DNA from: Deltaproteobacteria bacterium
GTDB taxonomy: Bacteria > Myxococcota_A > Polyangia > Nannocystales > Nannocystaceae
NCBI GenBank assembly: GCA_016709225.1
Contig: JADJEE010000002.1
Span: 1,302,001 to 1,366,000 of the forward strand
Length of the DNA stretch: 64,000 bases
Direction of reading: 5' to 3'
In this document: in pieces, positions 1-9,002 of the stretch
Layout: the number at the start of each line of letters is the position of its first letter
Numbering within the stretch: the stretch's first letter is position 1
Made by a program: the position numbers and the translations under genes
Notes under the pieces: generated by a model
What the model saw: only the letters and a program-made list of their open reading frames with translations
Databases searched by the model: none
Told to the model about the DNA's origin: nothing

Positions 1-1332
1 GTGTTCATCCACCGCGCGGGCATGACGACCAACGGCACCGCGGTGTTGCTGCGCGCCGGTGTGCGCTGCGCCTTCGACGATGCCCCCGAGCGGACAATCC
101 CGGGCGTCGCGATCCTCGTGCATGCGCGCGACGACACGCCGGCGCAGCTGTTGCCCCCCGATACCCCCTCGCCGCGTACGCGGGCGCTGCTCGAGCACGC
201 GCACCGCTTCGTGCGTGGCCGTCTGCACGAGCTGGTCGCGCACGCGTCCGGCCACGCGACCACGGCGGCGCAAGTCGAACGCTGCACGTTCCTGCGATCG
301 GAGCTCGCCGCCCTCACGGCCGCCGACGTCGGGCTCCACCGCGACGGTGGCCCAGCCGGCGCGCTGCGCTGGATCGAGCACCCGCTGTTGGCGTGTGTGA
401 TCGGGCACCGGCATGACGGTGGTGCGCTCACCCTCGAGTCCGCGCTCGAATGGGCACGCTCCGCCGCTGCCTTGGCGCCCGAGCTGGCGCGGGCATGCGT
501 GCCCTCGGCCCTGGGTCAGTCGGTCTGGTCGCAGCTGTTCGGGGCACTGCCCTTCGCGCCGCACGCGGACGCCCCGGCGCCGACCCGCGCGCCGCCGCGC
601 GGGCTCGATGCGGCGCGCCCGGTCGTCGCCACGTCCGCGCCGACGCCCGCGGTGCGCGAGGTCGCCACGTTCCGCGTCGACCTCACCGACGCCGACCTGC
701 TCGGCCACCTCGACGTCGTGCTCGAAGGCGACAGCGCGGGCGTGACCATCAGCATCGATGGCGTGTCGCTGATCACGAGCGTGCTGCCTTCACCGTTCGC
801 CGCGCTACGCGGTGAGCTCGCGCTGCGCGAGCGCGACGATGCGAACCCCGAGGCGCTGCAGCGGTTGTTGCTGCAGTGCGGCTGGCGCAGCTGCAGGCTC
901 GCGGCGCAGGCCATGGTCCGCACCGACCCTCGCAGCCCACGCTACGCCGCACTGCGGCAGTTCGTCGTCGCCGCGCGGGCCCACGTGCCCACCGCGGAGC
1001 CGCCGCTCGAGCCCGGCAGCGTGTCCCGGTCGACGCGCCCGGAGCCCACCGTCGATGCGCTCGAGCAGCTGTGCGCCGCGGCGCTCGGACAAGCGCTCCG
1101 ACTCGAGCGGCGCACGTTCTCGTGGGCGGCGGTCGCCCGCCGCGGCGACCGCCTGCAGATCGGCGCCCGCCATGCCTGGATCGGCGCCGCGCTGCGACGC
1201 GGTGCTACGCCCCAGCAACTGCGCCTCGCGGCGATGTTGATCGTCGCGAAGCTGCTGGCCCGATCGTCGGCGAGCGCCGGGCGCATCGCCGATGCGCTGG
1301 CGCGGGCCGCACGAGCGCCGAGCGTGGCCTGA
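1..1332 (+). CDS. Partial C-terminal part of a large protein, paralogue of the 1039-aa protein at 52560-55679
   Basis: The frame is open from base 1 and the first codon (GTG) is probably internal. The 443 residues align collinearly with the 1039-aa protein encoded at 52560-55679, starting near its residue 440. Matched landmarks here are FIHR, PGVAI, RALLEHA, LRWIEHPL, PSPFAALRGEL and GARHAWI; there they are YVHR, PGVTL, RALVRAV, LQWRAHPL, PAPFAALGGRL and GGRHAWI. The alignment begins at residue 1 here, so the true start almost certainly lies upstream of the window. This copy lacks about 150 residues in the middle, including the HECHH stretch of the other copy. Family and function are not recognised. 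Because the paralogue overlaps a GHKL ATPase gene, a similar ATPase gene may lie just outside the left edge (inference). Confidence 0.75.
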   Translation: MFIHRAGMTTNGTAVLLRAGVRCAFDDAPERTIPGVAILVHARDDTPAQLLPPDTPSPRTRALLEHAHRFVRGRLHELVAHASGHATTAAQVERCTFLRSELAALTAADVGLHRDGGPAGALRWIEHPLLACVIGHRHDGGALTLESALEWARSAAALAPELARACVPSALGQSVWSQLFGALPFAPHADAPAPTRAPPRGLDAARPVVATSAPTPAVREVATFRVDLTDADLLGHLDVVLEGDSAGVTISIDGVSLITSVLPSPFAALRGELALRERDDANPEALQRLLLQCGWRSCRLAAQAMVRTDPRSPRYAALRQFVVAARAHVPTAEPPLEPGSVSRSTRPEPTVDALEQLCAAALGQALRLERRTFSWAAVARRGDRLQIGARHAWIGAALRRGATPQQLRLAAMLIVAKLLARSSASAGRIADALARAARAPSVA

Positions 1333-1417
1333 CAGGCCGTGGTGAAACTCCGCGCCGCAATGACGCCGCCCTCGGGCCCCATCGCGGCGTTGCTCGGCGC
1401 TGCAACGACGCCCGCTG

Positions 1418-1954
1418 CTAGCCCGAGAGCGTCTTGTCGCCCTTGTGCCAGCCGCAGGGGGTGAGCTCGCCGGTCTGCAGCGCGTCGAGGATGCGCAGCG
1501 TCTCGTCGACGTTGCGGCCGACCGAGAGGTCGTTCACCGAGACATGGCGGATGACGCCCTCGGGGTCGACGATGAAGGTCGCGCGCAGCGGCACGCCGTC
1601 CTCGCGGTGCAGGATGCCGAGCGCGGTCGAGAGCTCGCGCTTGGTGTCGGCCAGCATCGGCAGCGGCAGCTCGCGGAGATCGGGGTGCTGCTCGCGCCAC
1701 GCGAGGTGCACGTAGTGGGTGTCGGTCGAGGCGCCGAGCAGCTTGGCGCCCCGGGCCGCGAAGTCCTTCTCGTGCCGACCGAACTCGGCGATCTCCGTGG
1801 GGCACACGAAGGTGAAATCCATCGGCCAGAAGAACAGCACCGCCCACTTGCCACGCAGGCTCGCGCCGGTGATCTCGGCGAACTCGTGGCCGGGCTTGCG
1901 GTCCACGACGGCCTGCAGGCGGAACTCCGGAAGGGTGTCTCCAATCGTCAGCAT
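1418..1954 (-). CDS. ahpC: AhpC-type 2-Cys peroxiredoxin
   Basis: Cytoplasmic thiol peroxidase of 178 aa that reduces H2O2 and organic peroxides. The peroxidatic cysteine is Cys51 in the motif FTFVCPTEI, and a C-terminal resolving cysteine, Cys167, lies in ELTPCGWH. Length and both cysteines fit the AhpC/Prx1 subfamily. The start at 1954 gives MLTIGD, which begins the thioredoxin-like fold correctly; in-frame sequence further upstream belongs to the antisense of the perR region. A Fur-family regulator lies 86 nt upstream on the same strand and an AT-rich palindrome sits between them, so peroxide-responsive control is likely. No ahpD or ahpF is adjacent; the electron donor is unknown. Confidence 0.95.
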   Translation of the reverse strand: MLTIGDTLPEFRLQAVVDRKPGHEFAEITGASLRGKWAVLFFWPMDFTFVCPTEIAEFGRHEKDFAARGAKLLGASTDTHYVHLAWREQHPDLRELPLPMLADTKRELSTALGILHREDGVPLRATFIVDPEGVIRHVSVNDLSVGRNVDETLRILDALQTGELTPCGWHKGDKTLSG

Positions 1955-1978
1955 CGCGGCAGAGTCTGTGTCTCGATT

Positions 1979-1994
1979 TAGACTTTGTCTAGAC
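1979..1994. promoter_or_regulatory. Candidate PerR operator (overlapping palindromes) upstream of ahpC
   Basis: TAGAC-TTT-GTCTA at 1979-1991 is a perfect inverted repeat and overlaps a second palindrome, GTCTAGAC, at 1987-1994. The patch is conspicuously AT-rich for this genome and lies 25-40 nt upstream of the ahpC start, between perR and ahpC. It does not match the classical Bacillus PerR box base for base. Assignment as the operator rests on position and symmetry. Confidence 0.5.
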
Positions 1995-2040
1995 CGACGC
2001 GCGCGTGGGGTGCCGTGTGCGTGCGCACCTGCGGCCGCAC

Positions 2041-2460
2041 TCAACGCCGCGTGCGCGCAGACTGCACGCGGCCGCGCATCACGACCTGCCACTCGCGGAC
2101 CTGCAGCCCCGGCACGCGGGGCGCCGGCAGATCGACGGCGTCCCACGCCACGTCGACGATGCGACCGGTACGGTCGTCGATGAAGTGGTGGTGCGGCTCG
2201 AGCTTGGGGTCGAACACCACGTTGCCTTCGCGCAGCGCCAGCTCCCGCAGCAGGCCCTTGCGCACCAACAGGTTGAGGGTGTTGTAGACGGTCGCGCGCG
2301 AGATCACCGGCAGGCTGCGCTTGACCTGCGCCCACACGCGATCGGCCGACGGGTGTTCCTGCGTGACGAGCACGTAACGCGCGACCGCGACCCGCTGCGC
2401 GGAGGGCTGGATGCCCGCTGCGCGCAGGCGCTCGATCACTTGGTCGGCGGCAGCCGGCAT
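2041..2460 (-). CDS. perR: PerR-like Fur-family repressor lacking all cysteines
   Basis: 139-aa metal-dependent repressor. A winged-helix domain (about residues 15-76, with VISRATVYNTL as recognition helix) precedes a dimerisation domain. Compared with Bacillus subtilis PerR (ligands H37, D85, H91, H93, D104), equivalents can be read at H36, D84, H90, H92 and D103; Asp at the last position is the PerR hallmark, where Fur has Glu. The two CxxC pairs of the structural zinc site are absent: the protein contains no cysteine, and DDRTG stands where CxxC is expected. Some PerR proteins, such as that of Leptospira, are known to lack this zinc site. It probably represses ahpC, immediately downstream on the same strand. 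Confidence 0.88.
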   Translation of the reverse strand: MPAAADQVIERLRAAGIQPSAQRVAVARYVLVTQEHPSADRVWAQVKRSLPVISRATVYNTLNLLVRKGLLRELALREGNVVFDPKLEPHHHFIDDRTGRIVDVAWDAVDLPAPRVPGLQVREWQVVMRGRVQSARTRR

Positions 2461-2533
2461 CGACGATCGATCGTGACGCCGAAAGGCGCCGGATTCAAGC
2501 GGTCGTCACCACCCGCGCGCCGCGAGCTCGTGC

Positions 2534-3652
2534 TCACGCGCGCGGCGTCTCGAGCTTGAGCTTGCGGCGGGTCAGGAACTCGTTGAGCGCGGCGCGGGTC
2601 TCGAGCGGCGCGCCGTCGCTCGACAGCGCTTTGATGGTCTCGCGGAAGTCCTCGAGCGAGCCGCGGGCGCCCACCTGGTGGATCGCCGCGGTCACCAGCT
2701 CGAGCATGCGTTCGTGGCGCTTGGCCTGCTCCTCGGCGCCGACCCGCGCGGCCACGGCGGCCTGCCGCCGGCTGCGCTCGCCGAGCCACTTGAACACCGC
2801 CACGACGATCGCCGCGAACGCGACCACCAGCGCCAGCAGCAACGCGCGCGAGAGCCAGTCGTCGACCTGGCCCTTGGCATCGCCCATCAGCGCCTTGATG
2901 CGGCTGCCGAGGCTGTTGGGATCGACCGTGTCGAGCGACGCCGCGATACCGTCGCCGAGGCCCTTGGCCGCGCCCTTGCCGAGATCCTCGGCCAGCTGCG
3001 GTGCGTCCTTGGTGAGCTCCTTCATCGCCGGCACCACGTGGTCGCGCACGCGTTCTTGCAGCTGCGGGCCGATCAGCTGATCGATGCCGCCGCGGATCGA
3101 GCCGATGATGTCGTCGGACACCAGCTTGCGGATCTGCGGCCGCAGCTCGGTGCGCATGCCGTCGCCGGCCTCCGACAACGCCGCCCGCGTCACGCGGCGC
3201 GCGGTGCCCTCGGGATCGAGGTGCAGATCGGACTTCAGCCCACCGATCATCTCGGCCAACACCGGCCGCAGTGCGGGAACCTTCTCGCCGATGCCGACGA
3301 TGATCGACTCGCCCGCCGTCTTGCTCACGCCGCCGACACGCAGCTCGAGGCTGTCACCGAGTGCATCGAGCTGCTCACGACGCTTGGGCTCGCTGATGGC
3401 ATCGAGTGCGCCGTCGACGAGGCCATCGGCGGCGTCGTAGCTGGCGGTGTGCACGATGGCGCGGGCCGGCTTTTCGGCGGGCTTGCGCTTGGTGCCGATG
3501 TCCTCACCGGTCGCGAACGGGTCGGCGCGGTTCTGCTGGCGCCGGATGGTCTCGGCGCTGCGGTTCAGGATCATGCCGCAGCCGGCGAGCCCCACCAGCA
3601 CGACCGCGGCACCCACCGCCGCCCCGAATCCACGCGCACGTCGCCCGATCAT
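2534..3652 (-). CDS. Lipoprotein with C-terminal membrane helix, function unknown
   Basis: About 372 aa from the ATG at 3652 (MIGRRARGF); an in-frame ATG 21 nt upstream would add seven residues. The N-terminus is a lipoprotein signal (hydrophobic run, then LAGC). A long helical, charged region follows, and a single hydrophobic segment (ALLLALVVAFAAIVVAVF) lies near residues 280-297, ahead of a basic/helical tail. This gives a lipid anchor plus a transmembrane helix, which could bridge or span envelope layers. No enzyme motif is visible and no family was recognised. The next gene upstream on this strand ends at 3751, so co-transcription with it is possible. Confidence 0.8.
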   Translation of the reverse strand: MIGRRARGFGAAVGAAVVLVGLAGCGMILNRSAETIRRQQNRADPFATGEDIGTKRKPAEKPARAIVHTASYDAADGLVDGALDAISEPKRREQLDALGDSLELRVGGVSKTAGESIIVGIGEKVPALRPVLAEMIGGLKSDLHLDPEGTARRVTRAALSEAGDGMRTELRPQIRKLVSDDIIGSIRGGIDQLIGPQLQERVRDHVVPAMKELTKDAPQLAEDLGKGAAKGLGDGIAASLDTVDPNSLGSRIKALMGDAKGQVDDWLSRALLLALVVAFAAIVVAVFKWLGERSRRQAAVAARVGAEEQAKRHERMLELVTAAIHQVGARGSLEDFRETIKALSSDGAPLETRAALNEFLTRRKLKLETPRA

Positions 3653-3750
3653 GGCTTGCCCGCCAGATGCCACGATCGCGCGCGGCCCGGCAAGAAAGCG
3701 GAGACGCCCGCGGTGGCCGTCTGGCCGCGGCCGCGCCCGCCGGCCGGACC

Positions 3751-4236
3751 TCAGACCCCCTCGAGGAAGCGCTCGCGCAGCTGCTCGCGGAACTCGTCGC
3801 GCAGCTGCACATAGCGGGCGAACTGGTCGGGCGTCAGCACCGGCGCGATCGCAGCGTCGTTGGCCGCGCGGAGCTGCCGGATCTCGGGTCGGCGCTCGCG
3901 GGCCGCCTGCAGCTTGGCGACGGTGGATGGCTTCGACCGGATGTACGCGATGTGCGGCTGCAGCTGCGCCGTGTAGTCGGTGAAAATCTCACGCAGCGCG
4001 GTCGCCTGGCTGTCGTCGAGATCGAGCTCGGTGTCGAGTCGGGCGACGAACCGCAGGCTCACCACCTCGAGATCGACCTCGCCGGCACCGCCGGGGTTGG
4101 GGTCGGCGTCGGCCGCCGCCGGTGTGACCGCGAGGTTCGCCGCCGGCTCACTTGGCGCGTCGGCCGGGGCGGTGGTCTCGCGTGCACACGCGACGAGGGA
4201 GAGCGCGAGGACGAGCAGGTACCTTCGGTCGGGCAT
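3751..4236 (-). CDS. Small lipoprotein, Spy/LTXXQ-like periplasmic protein
   Basis: 161 aa with a lipoprotein signal ending in LVAC (Cys near residue 16), followed by an Ala/Pro-rich linker and then an all-helical region rich in Arg and Glu. The segments LDLDDSQATALREIF and VLTPDQFARYVQLRD resemble the repeated LTxxQ-type motif of Spy/CpxP-like periplasmic chaperones and metal-resistance proteins. Family assignment is tentative because only the motif spacing supports it. It lies 98 nt downstream of preA on the same strand; a functional link to pyrimidine catabolism is not evident. Confidence 0.75.
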   Translation of the reverse strand: MPDRRYLLVLALSLVACARETTAPADAPSEPAANLAVTPAAADADPNPGGAGEVDLEVVSLRFVARLDTELDLDDSQATALREIFTDYTAQLQPHIAYIRSKPSTVAKLQAARERRPEIRQLRAANDAAIAPVLTPDQFARYVQLRDEFREQLRERFLEGV

Positions 4237-4334
4237 GTCGCCGACCCAAGCGAGCAACCGCCGTGCCGTGCGCGACGACACGGGGTCGCGCACGGTTGCA
4301 CGGCGGGGGTGGACCGCGGGGGATGGACCGTAGG

Positions 4335-5603
4335 CTAGTGCGCGGCCTTCTTGGGCCGCAGCGGCCGGCCGTCGCCGACGTGCTCGTTCCACGTCGCAGG
4401 CGCGAAGCCGTTGTCGACCGGGGCCATCGTGATGCAGCCCGGCACCGGGCACACGATCTGGCACAGGTTGCACCCCACGCATTCGGCCTCGTCGACCACC
4501 GGCACGCGGGTGTCCTTGGCGGGGTGGATGCACTGGTGGGCCCCGTCGTCGCAGGCGACCACGCAAAGGTGGCAACCGATGCACTTGCTGGCGTCAATCT
4601 TCGCGACCGTCTCGTAGTTGAGATCGAGCTCGCCCCACTCGGTGAAGTTCGGCACCGCCTTGCCGATCATGTCGTCGAGCTTCTCGAAGCCCTTGCGCTC
4701 CATGTAGCTGGTGAGGCCTTCGATCATGTCCTCGACGATGCGATAGCCCCGCAGCATGACCTCGGTGCACACCTGCACCGAGCTCGATCCGAGCAGCAGG
4801 AACTCGACCGCATCGCGCCAATTGGTGACGCCGCCGATGCCGCTGATGGGGATGCGGAACTCGGGTTCGCGGGCGAGCGCGCCGACCATGTGCAGCGCGA
4901 TCGGCCGCACCGCCGCGCCGCAGTAGCCACCGTTGGTCGAGCGGCCGGCCACGAACGGCTGCGGCACGAAGTGCTCGATGTCGACGCCGATGATGCTCTT
5001 GATGGTGTTGATGAGCGAGACGCCGTGGGCACCGCCGCGCTGCGCCGCCAGACCGTGGGGCACGATGTTGGCGACGTTGGGCGTCAGCTTCACCAGCACC
5101 GGCACGCTCGAGTACTCGACCGCCCAGGAGGTGATCTCTTGGTTGACCTTGGGCTCCTGCCCGACGGCCGAGCCCATGCCGCGCTCACACATGCCGTGGG
5201 GACAGCCGAAGTTGAGCTCGAGCCCATCCGCGCCGGCATCGATCGCGCGCTTGATGATGTCCTTCCACTCCTCGCGGGTCTCGACCATCAGCGACACGAT
5301 GATCGCGTGCTTCGGGTACTTCAGCTTGGTCTCGTAGATCTCGCGGAAGTTCGACTCGAGCGGGCGGTCGGTGATGAGCTCGATGTTGTTGAAGCCGATG
5401 TTCTTCGAGCCGCGGTAGTCGACCCCGCCGAAGCGGCTCGACACGTTCTGGATCGGCGTGCCCAGCGTCTTCCACACCGCGCCGCCCCAGCCGTGATCGA
5501 AGGCGCGCTGGATCTGCGCGCCGGAGTTGGCCGGCGGCGCCGAGGCGAGCCAGAACGGGTTCGGCGAGCGGATGCCGCCACAGTTCGCGCTGATGTCCAC
5601 CAT
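4335..5603 (-). CDS. preA: NAD-dependent dihydropyrimidine dehydrogenase subunit PreA
   Basis: 422-aa flavin/Fe-S subunit that reduces uracil and thymine to the 5,6-dihydropyrimidines together with PreT. The N-terminal two-thirds is a dihydroorotate dehydrogenase-like FMN barrel; ELNFGCPHGMCERGMG contains the catalytic-loop cysteine region. The C-terminal ferredoxin domain has two 4Fe-4S motifs, CIGCHLCVVAC and CVGCNLCQIVCPVPGC. The start at 5603 (MVDISANCGG) follows an AGGGAG ribosome-binding sequence and sits only 2 nt after the preT stop, so the two are co-translated. Length and domain order match bacterial PreA. Confidence 0.95.
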   Translation of the reverse strand: MVDISANCGGIRSPNPFWLASAPPANSGAQIQRAFDHGWGGAVWKTLGTPIQNVSSRFGGVDYRGSKNIGFNNIELITDRPLESNFREIYETKLKYPKHAIIVSLMVETREEWKDIIKRAIDAGADGLELNFGCPHGMCERGMGSAVGQEPKVNQEITSWAVEYSSVPVLVKLTPNVANIVPHGLAAQRGGAHGVSLINTIKSIIGVDIEHFVPQPFVAGRSTNGGYCGAAVRPIALHMVGALAREPEFRIPISGIGGVTNWRDAVEFLLLGSSSVQVCTEVMLRGYRIVEDMIEGLTSYMERKGFEKLDDMIGKAVPNFTEWGELDLNYETVAKIDASKCIGCHLCVVACDDGAHQCIHPAKDTRVPVVDEAECVGCNLCQIVCPVPGCITMAPVDNGFAPATWNEHVGDGRPLRPKKAAH

Positions 5604-5605
5604 GC

Positions 5606-6921
5606 TCAGGCTCCCTTCTCTGCCACACCGCCGAGCGCGGCATGGATCGCCCGCGCGGCCTTCTTGCCCTCGGCCGAGGCGTTGACGACTCCTTGCCGCC
5701 GTTGGCGCAGTCGCCGCCGGCCCACCGGCCGCGCCGGCCGGTGAAGCCGTGCTCGTCGACGACGATGCGACCGCGCGCCACTGTGATACCCGGCAGCGCC
5801 GCGACCAGCTCCCCGAGCTTGCCCTGACCGATGGCCAGCAGCACCAGCTCGGCCTCGAGATCGAACTCGGTGCCCGGGATCGGGCGCTTGTCGTCGTCGA
5901 CCCGCAGGCACCGCAGGCCTTCGACGCGATCGCGACCGAGCACCGCCACCGGCTGCGCCTGCCACAGCGCCCGCGCGCCGTCGATCCGTGCCGCCTCCCA
6001 CTCGTGGGCATAGCCGCTCATGGCCGCCTCGGTGCCGCGGTAGACCATCGTCACGGTGCGCGCGCCGAGGCCCAGCAACTCGCGCACGGCGTCGAGCGCG
6101 GTGTTGCCACCGCCGACCACGACCGCGTTGCGCACCGCGCTGACGGAGACCTTCGAGAGCTTCATGCGCTCGATGTACTCGACGGCGCCCCAGACCCCGG
6201 TGAGTTCCTCGCCCGGCACTGCCAGCGCGGTGTCGGGCCCGAGCCCGAAGCCGAGGAAGACGGCGTCGTGTGACGCCTCGAGCTCGGCCCAGGTCGGGCG
6301 CGCGCCGACCTCGACGCCGGTCTGCAGCTCGATGCCGCCGATGCCCATGATCCACTCGACCTCGGCGAGCGACTGGTCCGCGCGCATCTTGTACGGCGCG
6401 ACACCGGTCGAGTTGAGGCCGCCCGCGAGCCCGCGCTTCTCGTAGATCGTGCACGCGTGGCCGAACCGACGCAGCTCGTGGGCACACGCCAGCGAGGCCG
6501 GCCCCGCGCCGACCAGCGCGACCTTCTTGCCGGTCGGCGCGCCAGGGGTGAAGAAGCGCCAGCCCTCGGCGTAGGCGAGGTCGGTGGCGTAGCGCTGCAG
6601 CTTGCCGATCTGGATCGGCGGCACGTCCTGCAGGTTGTGCACGCACGCCCCCACGCACAGCACCTCGACCGGGCACACCCGCGCACAGCTCATGCCGTGG
6701 ATGTTGGCGTCGAAGATGGTTCGCGCGGCGCCCTTGACGTTGTCGGTCGCGATCTTGCGGATGAACTCCGGGATCTCGATGCCGGTCGGGCACGCGGTCA
6801 CGCACGGCGCGTCGTGGCAGTACAGGCAGCGGTTGGCCTCGATGACCGCTTGGTCGCGGTCGTACGGCGGCTTGAAGTCCGCGAATGCCGTCTCGCTGCG
6901 GTTGCTGTCCAGCTTGGCCAT
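5606..6921 (-). CDS. preT: Dihydropyrimidine dehydrogenase subunit PreT, frameshifted near its 3' end
   Basis: NAD(P)H-binding electron-input subunit for PreA. Fe-S motifs CLYCHDAPCVTACPTG and CARVCPVEVLCVGAC lie in the N-terminal 100 residues, followed by an FAD Rossmann motif (VALVGAGPASLACA) and an NAD(P)H motif (VVVGGGNTALDAVREL). The final FAD motif starts as WAGGDCANGGKE and then shifts frame. Inserting one base at 5689/5690 restores VVNASAEGKKAARAIH and a stop at 5606-5608, giving 438 aa. Without it, translation runs out of frame deep into preA to 5185. The start at 6921 has an AAAGGA ribosome-binding site. Whether the lesion is a sequencing error or real cannot be decided here. Confidence 0.88.
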
Positions 6922-6958
6922 GGCAGTCCTTTCTCGAGGTTGGTTCTGGGGTTGGCGG

Positions 6959-7219
6959 CTAGCCGCTCAGCTTGCCCCACGGCAGGCCGGTGTTGCCGGG
7001 TTCGCGCAGCTCGTACATCGCGACCGTGACGGCCTCGAGTCGCTGGCGCAGGCAGACCTTGCACGCGAACGCGCCGTCGGCCGCGGGGGTGATCGATGCC
7101 ACCGCGTCGACCACGGCGTCGCACAGATCGCACTTCGCGACCACGGTGGTGTCGCTGCGCTTGTGACCGTCGCGGACCTCGCCGCGACCATCGACCCTGA
7201 CTGCAATGATGCTGGCCAT
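6959..7219 (-). CDS. Small zinc-ribbon protein in the pyrimidine catabolic operon
   Basis: 86 aa. Two cysteine pairs, CDLC and CKVC, about 25 residues apart suggest a treble-clef or zinc-ribbon metal site. The start at 7219 (MASIIAV) follows an AGGTGG ribosome-binding sequence; a second ATG at 7234 overlaps the mmsA stop as ATGA and is a possible alternative. The gene lies between mmsA and preT with short gaps, so it is part of the operon. Function is unknown; a redox, metal or regulatory accessory role is conceivable but nothing in the sequence decides it. Confidence 0.75.
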   Translation of the reverse strand: MASIIAVRVDGRGEVRDGHKRSDTTVVAKCDLCDAVVDAVASITPAADGAFACKVCLRQRLEAVTVAMYELREPGNTGLPWGKLSG

Positions 7220-7230
7220 CGCCCCACCTC

Positions 7231-8724
<1,494 letters not shown>

Positions 8725-8964
8725 GAACTCGTCACTCCCCACGTGGGTCAGGACCGACGCGAACGGGATCGATGCTCCCTTGGACGGACGCGGGCACGCG
8801 ACCAAGAACGGTCCTGTCGCCCTCCGCCGTTCGCTACGGCCGAAAGCCCCGCATAGCACGGCCCGGCCCCGACGCGCCACCTCCGCGACGGACCAAGACG
8901 CGCGCCCCAACCGGGGAGCGATGTCGACCACAGGGCCGAAGCGGGCCCCCACGCGCACAGGCGA

Positions 8965-8992
8965 GAGCGCCGGCGCTTCCACGCCGGCGCTC
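8965..8992 (-). terminator. Hairpin downstream of the MYXO-CTERM gene
   Basis: A perfect 11-bp stem (8965-8975 with 8982-8992) and a 6-nt loop lies 10 nt beyond the stop of the gene ending at 9003. There is no strong U-tract, as is common in high-GC genomes. Confidence 0.6.
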
Positions 8993-9002
8993 GCCCCTCG
9001 TG

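Noticed and set aside
5185..6921. A 578-aa PreT-PreA-overlapping protein
   Set aside because: The part after 5689 is an out-of-frame reading of preT and preA; the conserved PreT C-terminus is found in the neighbouring frame.
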